DNA from: JAJDNS01 sp963578825
GTDB lineage: Bacteria > Acidobacteriota > Vicinamibacteria > Fen-336
Assembly: GCA_963578825.1 (NCBI GenBank)
Contig: CAUZDW010000011.1
Span: 47,058 to 111,057, forward strand
DNA: 64,000 nt
Direction of reading: 5' to 3'
Shown here: in pieces, positions 34,988-43,000 of the stretch
Numbering within the stretch: the first letter of the stretch is position 1
Layout of the letters: each line of letters starts with the position of its first letter
Made by a program: the position numbers and the translations under genes
Notes under the pieces: generated by a model
Told to the model about the DNA's origin: nothing
The model's input: the letters and a program-made list of their open reading frames with translations, nothing else
The model's database searches: none

Positions 34988-36684
34988 CTACCGAATCCTC
35001 ATCCCCGGATCTCCGAAGAGGTGATAGACGGCCAGGAGCTCCGGCATGATCCCGGTCTCGGCGTAGGCCGCCTGGGCGGCGAGCACCGCGTCCCCGAGCC
35101 TCTCGTGCTCCCCGCTGACGATCTCCGCCATGAGCGCCCGGTGGAACCGATGTGCCGGCCCGTCCACTGAGAGACCCGAGGGCGAGAACGCCCCGATCGT
35201 CCCCCGCCCCTCCGCCTTCATGAAGGCCTCGGCCAGGGAGTCGTAGTTCGGAGCCACGAAGTAGCCGTTCAAGCAGTTGAAGGTCAGATCAAGGGCTGCT
35301 CCGACTGCGCCAGAAGCTTCGGCGGATCCCACGAGTTCAAGACGTTCTCGGGCGCCCACACCGCCGGGCCCCCGTGGCCCACGTAGCTCAGAAGTGACGC
35401 CCCTTCATCCAGGGCCGCCAGGATCTCCGGGCGGGTGTTGGCCCCGAGCTGCCTCAGGAGAAGCGTCTTCGTCTCCCGTCCTCCGAGGAAGCTCGCCTGG
35501 ATGTCGGTAATGCCCGCCTCAAAGTCCCCGGCTCTATCCGGGTTGTCCGCCACGAGGATGGCCGTGCCGGAGAGGCTCTGTGCCGTGTCCTCCCACGCGA
35601 GCACCTTCTGCACGAGCGAGTGCGCCTCCTCAAGCGTCGTCGCAGGAAGCCGCCCGATCGCCAGATCCGGGAGCGAGTCCTCCCCGTTCACCGCCCCGAG
35701 CGTCGGATCCGAGGACGTCCACAGATACGACGTCTTCACCCGCATCGCCGGGAGCGGTGCCCCCTTGGCGCTCCCGGTGAAGTTTCTCGGGTCGTAGGAG
35801 GCATCCCCGAGGAGAAGGACGTACCTCACCGAGGGTGTCTGCCAGTTGTGGAAGGCGTAGGTCAAGAAATCACGAATGGCCTGGGCCGAGGGCCTCCCGT
35901 GGCCAAACTGAGACGTGATCTGCTCGAAAGAGACCGCCTTGGTGGTGAGCCTCTGATCCTGCCGCCTCTGGAGAAGCGGCTGGGCGGCCACGAGGAAGGC
36001 CTCGGGGGCGATCACCACGTAGTCGGCCTGGTTTGTACGGCGTCTGAGCTTCGCCTGGACCGGCTTCGAGATCCGGGGGGACAAGAGTCCCTCGGAAGAC
36101 GCCAGCACGTAGCGGTGCCCCTCCTCCGTCTTGAAGCGCACGCTGCCCGAGCGCTGCTTCAAAGACGCGAGCCACCGTGAGGCCACAGGGTCCGTCACGT
36201 CGACACCAAAGGGCGCCTGCCTCGTGACCCATAGTGTGTCCCCGGCGCCCGTGCTGGAGCCCGTGTAGGTTCCCACCTTGACGTGAGCGTTGGCCTGCGC
36301 GGCCACCCAGTAGTAGGTGCAGGCCCCGCTGCAGGTGGCGGCGTCGTTCACCATCAGGTCGTTTCCGACGGTGAAGCCGTCCGTGTCGATCGAGGTGATC
36401 AGATTGGGGAGAGGATTCTGACTGCCCTTGACCGGCTTTGAGTTGACCCCGGACATCGTGGAGGTGCGCACGACACCCGAGGACAGATCGTCGGTGGCGT
36501 GCGAGTAGTCCACCTTGACGATGACGACGTCGGGCTGGAAGCCGAGCCCGGTGATCGCACGTCCGGCGGTCCCGTTGCCCGCATAGGTGCCGCTCGTGAT
36601 CTGGGCGTGGGCAGGCCCTCCCACGAGGAAGAAGAGGATCACGACGGCAACGGCCCATGTTCCCCGAGTGTCGTTCGCCGCCAC
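34988..36684 (-). pseudogene. Secreted C25 (gingipain-like) cysteine peptidase, broken by a -1 frameshift
   Basis: From a GTG at 36684 (GGGGAGAG just upstream) the product has a signal peptide (VAVVILFFLVGGPAHAQ), a beta-rich N-terminal module (GTYAGNGTAGRAITGLGFQP and a partial second copy VGTYTGSSTGAGD), then a caspase-like C25 domain with SVRYVLLLGDASYDPRNF, LPDLAIGRLPA and the catalytic histidine in LSYVGHGGPAVW. Frame 1 stops at 35284 after SEQPLI. One missing C would give QPLILTFNCLNGYFV, restoring the catalytic cysteine TFNC and the rest (to 34988) in the other frame. So the lesion removes the cysteine. Either a pseudogene or a one-base sequence error. Confidence 0.8.
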
Positions 36685-36784
36685 TGAGCTCTCCCCTGAC
36701 TGTCCGGTCCTCGTACACCCCGCGAACCGGCACATCATGCAGCGCAACCCTTGTGCCACCGCTGCCTTGCAGGGACGATCTCAT

Positions 36785-36845
36785 GTTTAATCTGAGATCG
36801 ATGGCTCTAACTATCTATTAAAACGAGATAAATAAGCACTGCATC
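36785..36845 (-). promoter_or_regulatory. AT-rich stretch upstream of the C25 peptidase gene, probable promoter zone
   Basis: About 60 bp of strongly AT-rich DNA (for example ctatctattaaaacgagat) stands out in an otherwise GC-rich window and lies 100-160 bp upstream of the peptidase start. A promoter or transferred DNA are both possible; no clear -35/-10 pair is claimed. The rest of the 36685-36971 gap shows only a 12-bp palindrome (36849-36860). Confidence 0.3.
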
Positions 36846-36971
36846 GAGGACATCGATGTCGAATCGTCCGGGCTCGCGCCCGCCTGGCACGGCGTGTCTG
36901 AACAGTGGACCCGAGGCGAACGGTCCGGGAGACCCTGTGGCGGCGGGGGTGTCCGGACTCGGCGGGATCCG

Positions 36972-38777
36972 CTAGCGCGATCTCGACGAGGCGTCGAAGT
37001 AGGCCCGGACGCGGGCACCCATCGTGGGGCCCACGACCGTGGCGAGCTCCACCTCGCTCGCCCCCCGGACGCCCCGGAGCGAGCCGAAGCCGGAAAGCAG
37101 CTTCCGCCGCTTGGCAGGGCCGATGCCGGGGATCTCGTCCAGCTCCGAGTGCAGCGTCCGCTTCGAGCGCGTCTGCCGGTGGAACCCCACGGCGAAGCGG
37201 TGCGCCTCGTCTCGAACGCGCTGCACGAGCTGCAGCACCGGCGAGCTGCGAGGCAGCGCGATGGGCCGCGCTCGCCCCCGCACGAAGAGAAGCTCTTCGC
37301 GCTTGGCGAGGCTCGCTACCGGCTGGTCGCCCAGGCCCAGCTCCTCGAGGGCCTCGACTGCCGCCCCGAGGTGACCCTTGCCCCCGTCGATGAGGACGAG
37401 GTCGGGCAGCTCCTTCCCCTCCTCCAGGAGGCGTCGGTAGCGCCGTCCAACGACCTCGCGCATCGAGGCGAAGTCGTCCGGGGCGCCGATGACGCCCTTC
37501 ACTCGGAACTTGCGATAGCCGGACTTCCTGGGGAGCCCCTCCTCGAATACGACCATCGACGCGACGATGTCGGAGCCCTGGATGTTCGAGATGTCGAAGC
37601 ACTCGATGCGACGCGGCTCGATCTCGAGGTCGAGCAGATCACGCAACGCCCGCAGGATCTCCTGCGACTGCTGACGGGGGTGCTTCCACTCGAGATCGAA
37701 GGCGAGCCGGGCGTTGCGGACCACGAGGTCGAGCAGGCGGAGCTTCTCCCCACGCTGCGGGGTGCGGATCCGAACCTGCGTGCCCCGGCGCTCGCCGAGC
37801 CACGACTGGAGCAGCTCCCGGTCGGGCACGTCCGCGGGAACCAGCACCTCGCGGGGAACGTAGCGGGCGGCAGCATAGAACTGCTGGATTGTCGACGCGA
37901 GCACGGATTCCGGCTCGGTGAGCCGCTCGAGGAGGAAGCCCTCGCGCGCGACCACCTTCCCGTCGCGGACGCAGAACACCTGCACCGCCGCCCGGTCCCC
38001 TTCGACGTAGGCGGCAAACAGGTCGCGCTCCTCGAGCTCGGTGGTGGTGATCTTCTGCGGGGTCTCGAGCCGCTCGAGGGCCCGGACCTGGTCGCGCAAT
38101 GACGCGGCCTCCTCGAACCGCTCCTCCCCCGCCACGCGCTCCATGTCGCTGCGCAGCCGCCGCACCACTTCCTCCGTGCGGCCCTCGAGGAAGAGACGGG
38201 CGTCTTCGCAGGACCGTTGGTACCGGTCGAGCGAGCAGATCTCCGCCACGCAGGGCGCGAGGCAGCGTTTGATCTGGTACTGGAGGCAGGCGCGGGGACG
38301 GCGGCCGTTGAGCGTCTCCTTGCAGGAGCGGATGCCGAAGAGCTTGCGGACGAGCGCGGCGGTCTTGCGCCCCAGGCTGGCCGGGATGTAGGGCCCGCCG
38401 TAGGCGTTTCCGTCCTCCGAAGGCCGCCGCGCGACGTAGAGGCGCGGGTAGTCCTCCTTCAGGGTGAGCTTGAGGTAGGGGTGGTTCTTGTCGTCGCGAA
38501 GACGGACGTTGTAGAGCGGCTTGTGGCGCTTGATGAGGTTGTTCTCGAGGGCCAACGCCTCCATTTCGGTGTCGGTGACGACGAGATCCAGATCGGCCAC
38601 GTCGTCGACCATCCGGCTCTTGTGGAACTCCGCCGGGCGGGACGCCTGGAAGTACGAGCGGACCCGGTCGCGCAGCACCCGGGCCTTGCCGACGTAGATC
38701 ACCGTACCCCGCGCGTTCTTGAACAAGTACACGCCGGGCCGCGTCGGGACCTGCTCGAGCTTGTCGGCCAGTGCCAT
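36972..38777 (-). CDS. uvrC: Excinuclease ABC subunit C
   Basis: UvrC makes both incisions of nucleotide excision repair. The 601-residue protein is complete: GIY-YIG domain (RPGVYLFKNARGTVIYVGKA), Cys region around Cys-rich IKRCLAPC, UVR domain (RFEEAASLRDQVRALERL) for UvrB binding, RNase H-like nuclease (CFDISNIQGSDIVASMV) and tandem HhH (LDEIPGIGPAKRRKLLSGFG). ATG 38777 begins just before the GIY-YIG domain; the upstream in-frame ATG adds eight unconserved residues. Confidence 0.96.
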   Translation of the reverse strand: MALADKLEQVPTRPGVYLFKNARGTVIYVGKARVLRDRVRSYFQASRPAEFHKSRMVDDVADLDLVVTDTEMEALALENNLIKRHKPLYNVRLRDDKNHPYLKLTLKEDYPRLYVARRPSEDGNAYGGPYIPASLGRKTAALVRKLFGIRSCKETLNGRRPRACLQYQIKRCLAPCVAEICSLDRYQRSCEDARLFLEGRTEEVVRRLRSDMERVAGEERFEEAASLRDQVRALERLETPQKITTTELEERDLFAAYVEGDRAAVQVFCVRDGKVVAREGFLLERLTEPESVLASTIQQFYAAARYVPREVLVPADVPDRELLQSWLGERRGTQVRIRTPQRGEKLRLLDLVVRNARLAFDLEWKHPRQQSQEILRALRDLLDLEIEPRRIECFDISNIQGSDIVASMVVFEEGLPRKSGYRKFRVKGVIGAPDDFASMREVVGRRYRRLLEEGKELPDLVLIDGGKGHLGAAVEALEELGLGDQPVASLAKREELLFVRGRARPIALPRSSPVLQLVQRVRDEAHRFAVGFHRQTRSKRTLHSELDEIPGIGPAKRRKLLSGFGSLRGVRGASEVELATVVGPTMGARVRAYFDASSRSR

Positions 38778-38814
38778 CAGGGGATTATAGGAAGCTCTCA
38801 AGAGGGGCCGGCCC

Positions 38815-39558
38815 TCAAGACCCCTGAATCTTCAGTGCCTGCTCCACTCGGCGGTTGACCTCGTCCCACTGCACGTTCTTCAGGAAGGCGTCGACGTAGC
38901 GCGCCGCCGCGGCGCCGAAGTCCATGTGGTACGAGTGCTCGTACATGTCGAGGGCGAGGAGCGGGAGGCCCATCGTGGCGTTGTGCATGTGATCCCAGGC
39001 CCAGTAGTTGTGGGCCACGCCGGTGTGCAGGTTCAAGGCGAGCACCACCCAGCCCGAGCCGCCGGCGAGGGCACCCGCCGTGCGCTTGAACTCGGCCTCC
39101 CACCCCTCGTGGTTGCCGAAGTCCCGAGCGATCAGGTCGCGGGCTCCGCCGGAGGCCTTCCCGTCGCCGCCCATGTTTGCGAAGTACTTTTCGTGAAGGA
39201 CGACCGAACCCGTGCGGACGAGCTCCTCCCGCTTCAGGTCCCCGTACACGAAGGCGGGGGTGTCCGCGTCGCGCCTCATCGCGTCCAGCCGCTGCTCGAC
39301 GGCGTTCAGCGCGCGGACCGAGCCCCCGTAGTTGTTCTCCCAGTGCGAGCGGACGAGCTTCTCGGAGAGCCCCTCGAGCTTCGCCGGATCGAACGGGAGG
39401 GGACGTGGCTGATGCTGGCCGCGGAACGCCGGCGGGCGAAGCGCCGGGGCCGTCTGCGCGTCCGACGGGTGGGCCACAGCCTGCCCGCCCAGGGCCAGCG
39501 CCGCACCTCCGGCACCGAGGGCGCCGAGCAGCGTGCGGCGGGTTGGATCAGGATGCAT
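38815..39558 (-). CDS. Tat-exported Fe/Mn superoxide dismutase-like protein
   Basis: The 247-residue product begins with a twin-arginine signal (TRRTLLGALGAGGAALALG) and then an Fe/Mn SOD fold: LVRSHWENNYGGSVRALN (first ligand His), VVLHEKYFANMGG (second His), and LDMYEHSYHMDFG (Asp and His). All four metal ligands are present. In the first motif the usual HHxKHHxxY is HWENNYGGS, so the second-shell His and Tyr that gate the active site are replaced. It may have altered or no SOD activity. GGAGG precedes the ATG. It is divergent from the metal-efflux operon. Confidence 0.82.
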   Translation of the reverse strand: MHPDPTRRTLLGALGAGGAALALGGQAVAHPSDAQTAPALRPPAFRGQHQPRPLPFDPAKLEGLSEKLVRSHWENNYGGSVRALNAVEQRLDAMRRDADTPAFVYGDLKREELVRTGSVVLHEKYFANMGGDGKASGGARDLIARDFGNHEGWEAEFKRTAGALAGGSGWVVLALNLHTGVAHNYWAWDHMHNATMGLPLLALDMYEHSYHMDFGAAAARYVDAFLKNVQWDEVNRRVEQALKIQGS

Positions 39559-39639
39559 GGAATCCTCCCTGTCGATCGAGACTGAATGGGTGGCGGTCGC
39601 GCCTGAGGCGACGATACCCCCTTCATGCAGTTTTTGTTG

Positions 39640-39663
39640 CCCTGAGGCATGGGTTCCTCAGGG
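39640..39663 (+). promoter_or_regulatory. Perfect 8-bp inverted repeat between the SOD-like gene and the metal-efflux operon
   Basis: CCCTGAGG (39640-39647) and CCTCAGGG (39656-39663) flank 8 bp, and directly abut TTGACG (39664-39669), a good -35 for the rightward operon. No T-run follows on either strand, so an operator is more likely than a terminator. It sits between divergent genes and could serve both. Confidence 0.4.
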
Positions 39664-39698
39664 TTGACGGGAAGGCGGGAGCAGGTCACGATCTCCGA

Positions 39699-40136
39699 GT
39701 GAAAGGGCGCGGACGGTTGACGGGCACACTGCTCGGCCTGGTGAGCATGCTGGGAGCCTCGGGGCTGGCAGGAGTCACAGCGCTCCACGTCGCCCTGGAG
39801 CACGGACACACCCACGGGTCCGAGGCCGTGGAACACGAGCACGGCCATCCTGCCAAGGCCGCCGAGAGCCGTCACTGGCACGGGGCCAGAGCTCTCGACC
39901 ACGGTCACGCGCGCCAGTCGGAGGCGTCCGACCACGATCATTCGCTCGCGCTCGTGGCGGATGTCGGCCAGCAGTCGGATCGGGCGCGAACGACGCTCGC
40001 CAGCAGCGGACACCGCCTTCCGAATTCCCTCCGGGCGCTCGACGTGCCCGCGAGGTCTCCGACAAGGAGCTTCGGCGCCCTCCCGGGCGCCCGTGCGGCC
40101 CCACTGTCGCGCCGCTCCGTCATCCTCCAGGTCTAG
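39699..40136 (+). CDS. Histidine-rich exported protein ahead of czcCBA
   Basis: The 145-residue product has a basic start and hydrophobic segment (LTGTLLGLVSMLGASGLAGV), then a His-rich region with many H-x-H and H-G-H pairs (LEHGHTHGSEAVEHEHGH, and HWHGARALDHGHARQSEASD split after residue 80) and a basic/Pro C-terminus. Such proteins often precede CzcC genes and are thought to bind or buffer Zn, Co, Ni or Cu in the periplasm; no fold family is recognised. The GTG at 39699 is the first start upstream of the hydrophobic segment; the open frame upstream is unconserved. Confidence 0.55.
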   Translation: MKGRGRLTGTLLGLVSMLGASGLAGVTALHVALEHGHTHGSEAVEHEHGHPAKAAESRHWHGARALDHGHARQSEASDHDHSLALVADVGQQSDRARTTLASSGHRLPNSLRALDVPARSPTRSFGALPGARAAPLSRRSVILQV

Positions 40137-40227
40137 TCCACTCTTCTCCGCACTCGTTTGCGCTGCATCCGGCCCGCGTCTGCCGGATGGGCACGCCCGT
40201 TGTCACCTTCGTCCGCGGAGTCCCGAG

Positions 40228-41451
40228 ATGACCTCTGCCCTGATTGTGTTGACCGTATTGAGCTCGCCAGCTTCTGTGCCGTCCGCCTCCGGGAGCATCG
40301 GACCCATCGTGACCGAGGCGGCTTTCCTCAAGGCGATGGGTCCGGAGGACCCGCGCTGGGTATCGCTCGAAGAAGGCGTGGCCGAAGCCGAGGCCGAGGT
40401 GCGTCGTGCCGCCGTCCTGCCAAACCCGGTCGTGGCATTCGGGCGCGAGGCGCCCGAGGGCCTACCGGCCGAGCACACCTGGCTTCTTACCTGGAGGCCG
40501 CCGCTCGACGGCCGGCGGGGTCCAACTCGAGAGGCGGTCGCCGCCGGTCTGCGCGCTGCCCGTGCGGATCTCGCGGCCGACCGCCTGTCGGTCCGAGCGG
40601 AGCTCCGACAGGTCTACGCGGCCTGGGCGCTCGCGGCGGCCCGTGTGGCACTCGTCGTGTCCCATGTCGGGCGTCTCGAGCGCACGGCCGAGGTGCTTCG
40701 CCGGCGAGCGGCAACAGGCGAGATATCGGGGCTCACGGCACGCCGCATCGGGCTGTCCGCAGGAATGGGGAGAACGGCACTGGCACGTGCGGAGGCCACA
40801 CACGAGCGTGTCCTGGCCTCGGTGAGGGGGCTGTGGCCCGGTGTGCCGGAGGGCGCGCGCCCCGAGCTTCCCGCCCTCCCGGCGCCACAGCCCGGGAGAG
40901 GCATCTCTGAGCGTCCGGACCTCGTCGCCCTGGAGGAACGCGTCGGTCAGGCGAAGCTTGGGGCAAAGTCCGCCAAGCGCTTCTGGGGCTTCCCCGAGCT
41001 GGCCTTCGGCTGGCAGACCCTTCGTGGTGACCTGGTGAACGTCGATGGCCCCGTGTTCGCCGTGTCGTGGAGCGTCCCGCTCTTCGATCGGGACCAGGGG
41101 CGCCGAGCGGAGGCCGAGGGGCGGGCTCGTGTTCTCACCGCGCGCCGCACGATCGCCCGCAGACAAGCGAAGGCCGAGGTGGAGGGTGCGCGCGCCGCCT
41201 ACCTGGTGCTGAGCGCGGCGACGCTGCGCGCCGCCGAGTTGGCGCGCTCGACGGAGGTGGTGGTCCGGGGCACCCGAGCCGCCTTCGAGGCCGGCGAGGC
41301 GACCCTGACGGATCTGAACGACGCACTGCGCGTGGCGTTCGCGGCGGAGCTGGACGCGCTCGAGCTGAAGGCAGAAGCGCTGTCCGCCGGCCGCGCCCTC
41401 GAGGTCGCCGTGGGCCGGCCCCTCGACGCGGGAGCGGGAAGTGTGCGATGA
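40228..41451 (+). CDS. czcC: Outer-membrane efflux protein, CzcC/TolC family
   Basis: The 407-residue product is the outer-membrane channel of the RND pump. It shows a signal-like N-terminus, then two helical repeats of the OEP family: VRRAAVLPNPVVAFG, LRAARADLAADRLSVRAEL and, in the second half, FAVSWSVPLFDRDQGRRAEA, the conserved PLFDR-x-x-G turn. ATG 40228 is the likely start. It ends in ATGA overlapping the adaptor gene. Part of the czcC-czcB-czcA set. Confidence 0.86.
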   Translation: MTSALIVLTVLSSPASVPSASGSIGPIVTEAAFLKAMGPEDPRWVSLEEGVAEAEAEVRRAAVLPNPVVAFGREAPEGLPAEHTWLLTWRPPLDGRRGPTREAVAAGLRAARADLAADRLSVRAELRQVYAAWALAAARVALVVSHVGRLERTAEVLRRRAATGEISGLTARRIGLSAGMGRTALARAEATHERVLASVRGLWPGVPEGARPELPALPAPQPGRGISERPDLVALEERVGQAKLGAKSAKRFWGFPELAFGWQTLRGDLVNVDGPVFAVSWSVPLFDRDQGRRAEAEGRARVLTARRTIARRQAKAEVEGARAAYLVLSAATLRAAELARSTEVVVRGTRAAFEAGEATLTDLNDALRVAFAAELDALELKAEALSAGRALEVAVGRPLDAGAGSVR

Positions 41452-42992
41452 AGGCAGTCGTCCTTCTCCTGTTCGGCCTGGCCAGCGTCGCGGCCTGCGG
41501 GCGCGGTCCCGCGACCGACGATCCTGTCGACGAGGACGACGGTTGGGCTCTCACCGCGTGGGGCGACCTGTACGAGATCTTCCCAGAAGTCGATGCGCTC
41601 GTGGCCGGCCGCGATGCAGCGGCCTACGTCCATGTCACGGTCCTCGACGGCTTCACGCCCCTCCGCGCGGGGCAGGTGTCGGTCCTGCTCCGCGGGCCGG
41701 GCGGCGAGACGCAGAGGTTCGCGGCAGACGCCCCTGCGCGTGACGGCATCTTCGCGATCGACGTCCGGGCGCCTCGGGAAGGCGAGTTCGCCCTCGCCTT
41801 CCGGGTCGAGGCTCCGGCGGGAAACGAAACGATCGAGAGCGGCACCGTGCGGGTGGGCACAGCGATCTCTCCCGGAGGCCTGGTGACTCCCCCCCAAGGG
41901 CCTCCGCCCTCACCCGGCGAGCCCATCGACTTCCGGAAGGAGCAGCAGTGGCGCACGGCATTCGAAACGGAATGGGTGCGCCGCGGGAGCATCCGGACGA
42001 CGGTGCGAGGCCCGGCACGGGTGAGGCCCGCCGCCGACGGAGAGGTGCTGCTCACCGCTCCGTTCGATGCCGTCCTGGCACGGGAGCCATGGCCCTGGCC
42101 AGGCCGAAGCGTGACCGCGGGCGAGCCCGTCTTGCATCTCGTGCCACGATCGAGCGCCGAGAGAAGCCTGCCCGAGCTGGAGGCGGATGTGCGCACTCTC
42201 GAAGCCGAGTCTCGTCTGGCGGCGGAGCGAGCGGAGCGCCTCGACGAGTTGCTCGCCATCGAGGCCACGAGCCGGGCCGAGCGCGATCGCGCCCGGACAG
42301 CGGTGGACTCGCTAGAGGCGCGACTGGCCGCAGCCCGTGCCGACCTCGGCTTCGCCCGAGCCGCGCGCACCGGCACCGTGCCCGATTCTCCGATCGCCCT
42401 TTCCGCGCCATGGGCGGCCCGCGTGGCTGAGGTCCGCGTGACTCCAGGCGAATCCGTTGTTGCGGGTGCGCCGCTCGTGCGGCTCGTCAAGCCCCGTCCG
42501 GTGTGGCTCGAGGTCGCCCTGCGCCCAGAGGATGCCGCCCGCCTCACCAGCTCGCCTCACGGCATTCACCTCAGGAGGGCGGGCACTCCGGAACCGTTCT
42601 CCCTCGAAGCAGACGAGGTTCGCCTCGTGGCCCGAGCTCCCGAGCTCGATTCGCGAACGGCGACCCGGGCCGTTCTCCTGGAGCTGCAGCGCGACGCGGA
42701 CGATCTGCCTCTCGGCACGTCGGCCCAGGCCGAGCTCGTCCTCGACGAGCAGGTCGAAGGCCTCGTCATTCCGGACAAGGCGATCGTGGACGACGGCGGC
42801 CTGAGTGTCGTCTACGTCCAGCTCGAGGGCGAAGCCTTCGCCCGGCGCGAGGTCCGCGTCCTCGCCCGCGAGGGACGCTTCGTCCTCGTAGAAGGCTTGA
42901 GCGAGGGCGAGCGTCTCGTCTCGGTGGGCGGGGCCGCGATCCGCCGCACGACGCTCCTCGGGTCGGGGGCCGCCCCCGACCACGTGCACTGA
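41448..42992 (+). CDS. czcB: RND efflux periplasmic adaptor, CzcB-type lipoprotein
   Basis: The 514-residue protein has a lipoprotein signal (LLLFGLASVAAC), an extra ~130-residue N-terminal domain with beta repeats (VHVTVLDGFTPLRAGQVSVL), then the membrane-fusion layout: barrel-sandwich half, a coiled-coil hairpin (LPELEADVRTLEAESRLAAE onward), second half-barrel (VRVTPGESVVAGAPLVRLVK) and beta-barrel to VIPDKAIVDDGG. The N-terminal domain is typical of metal-type adaptors such as CzcB/CusB. Start overlaps czcC stop. Confidence 0.87.
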   Translation: MKAVVLLLFGLASVAACGRGPATDDPVDEDDGWALTAWGDLYEIFPEVDALVAGRDAAAYVHVTVLDGFTPLRAGQVSVLLRGPGGETQRFAADAPARDGIFAIDVRAPREGEFALAFRVEAPAGNETIESGTVRVGTAISPGGLVTPPQGPPPSPGEPIDFRKEQQWRTAFETEWVRRGSIRTTVRGPARVRPAADGEVLLTAPFDAVLAREPWPWPGRSVTAGEPVLHLVPRSSAERSLPELEADVRTLEAESRLAAERAERLDELLAIEATSRAERDRARTAVDSLEARLAAARADLGFARAARTGTVPDSPIALSAPWAARVAEVRVTPGESVVAGAPLVRLVKPRPVWLEVALRPEDAARLTSSPHGIHLRRAGTPEPFSLEADEVRLVARAPELDSRTATRAVLLELQRDADDLPLGTSAQAELVLDEQVEGLVIPDKAIVDDGGLSVVYVQLEGEAFARREVRVLAREGRFVLVEGLSEGERLVSVGGAAIRRTTLLGSGAAPDHVH

Positions 42993-43000
42993 GGCGAAAC

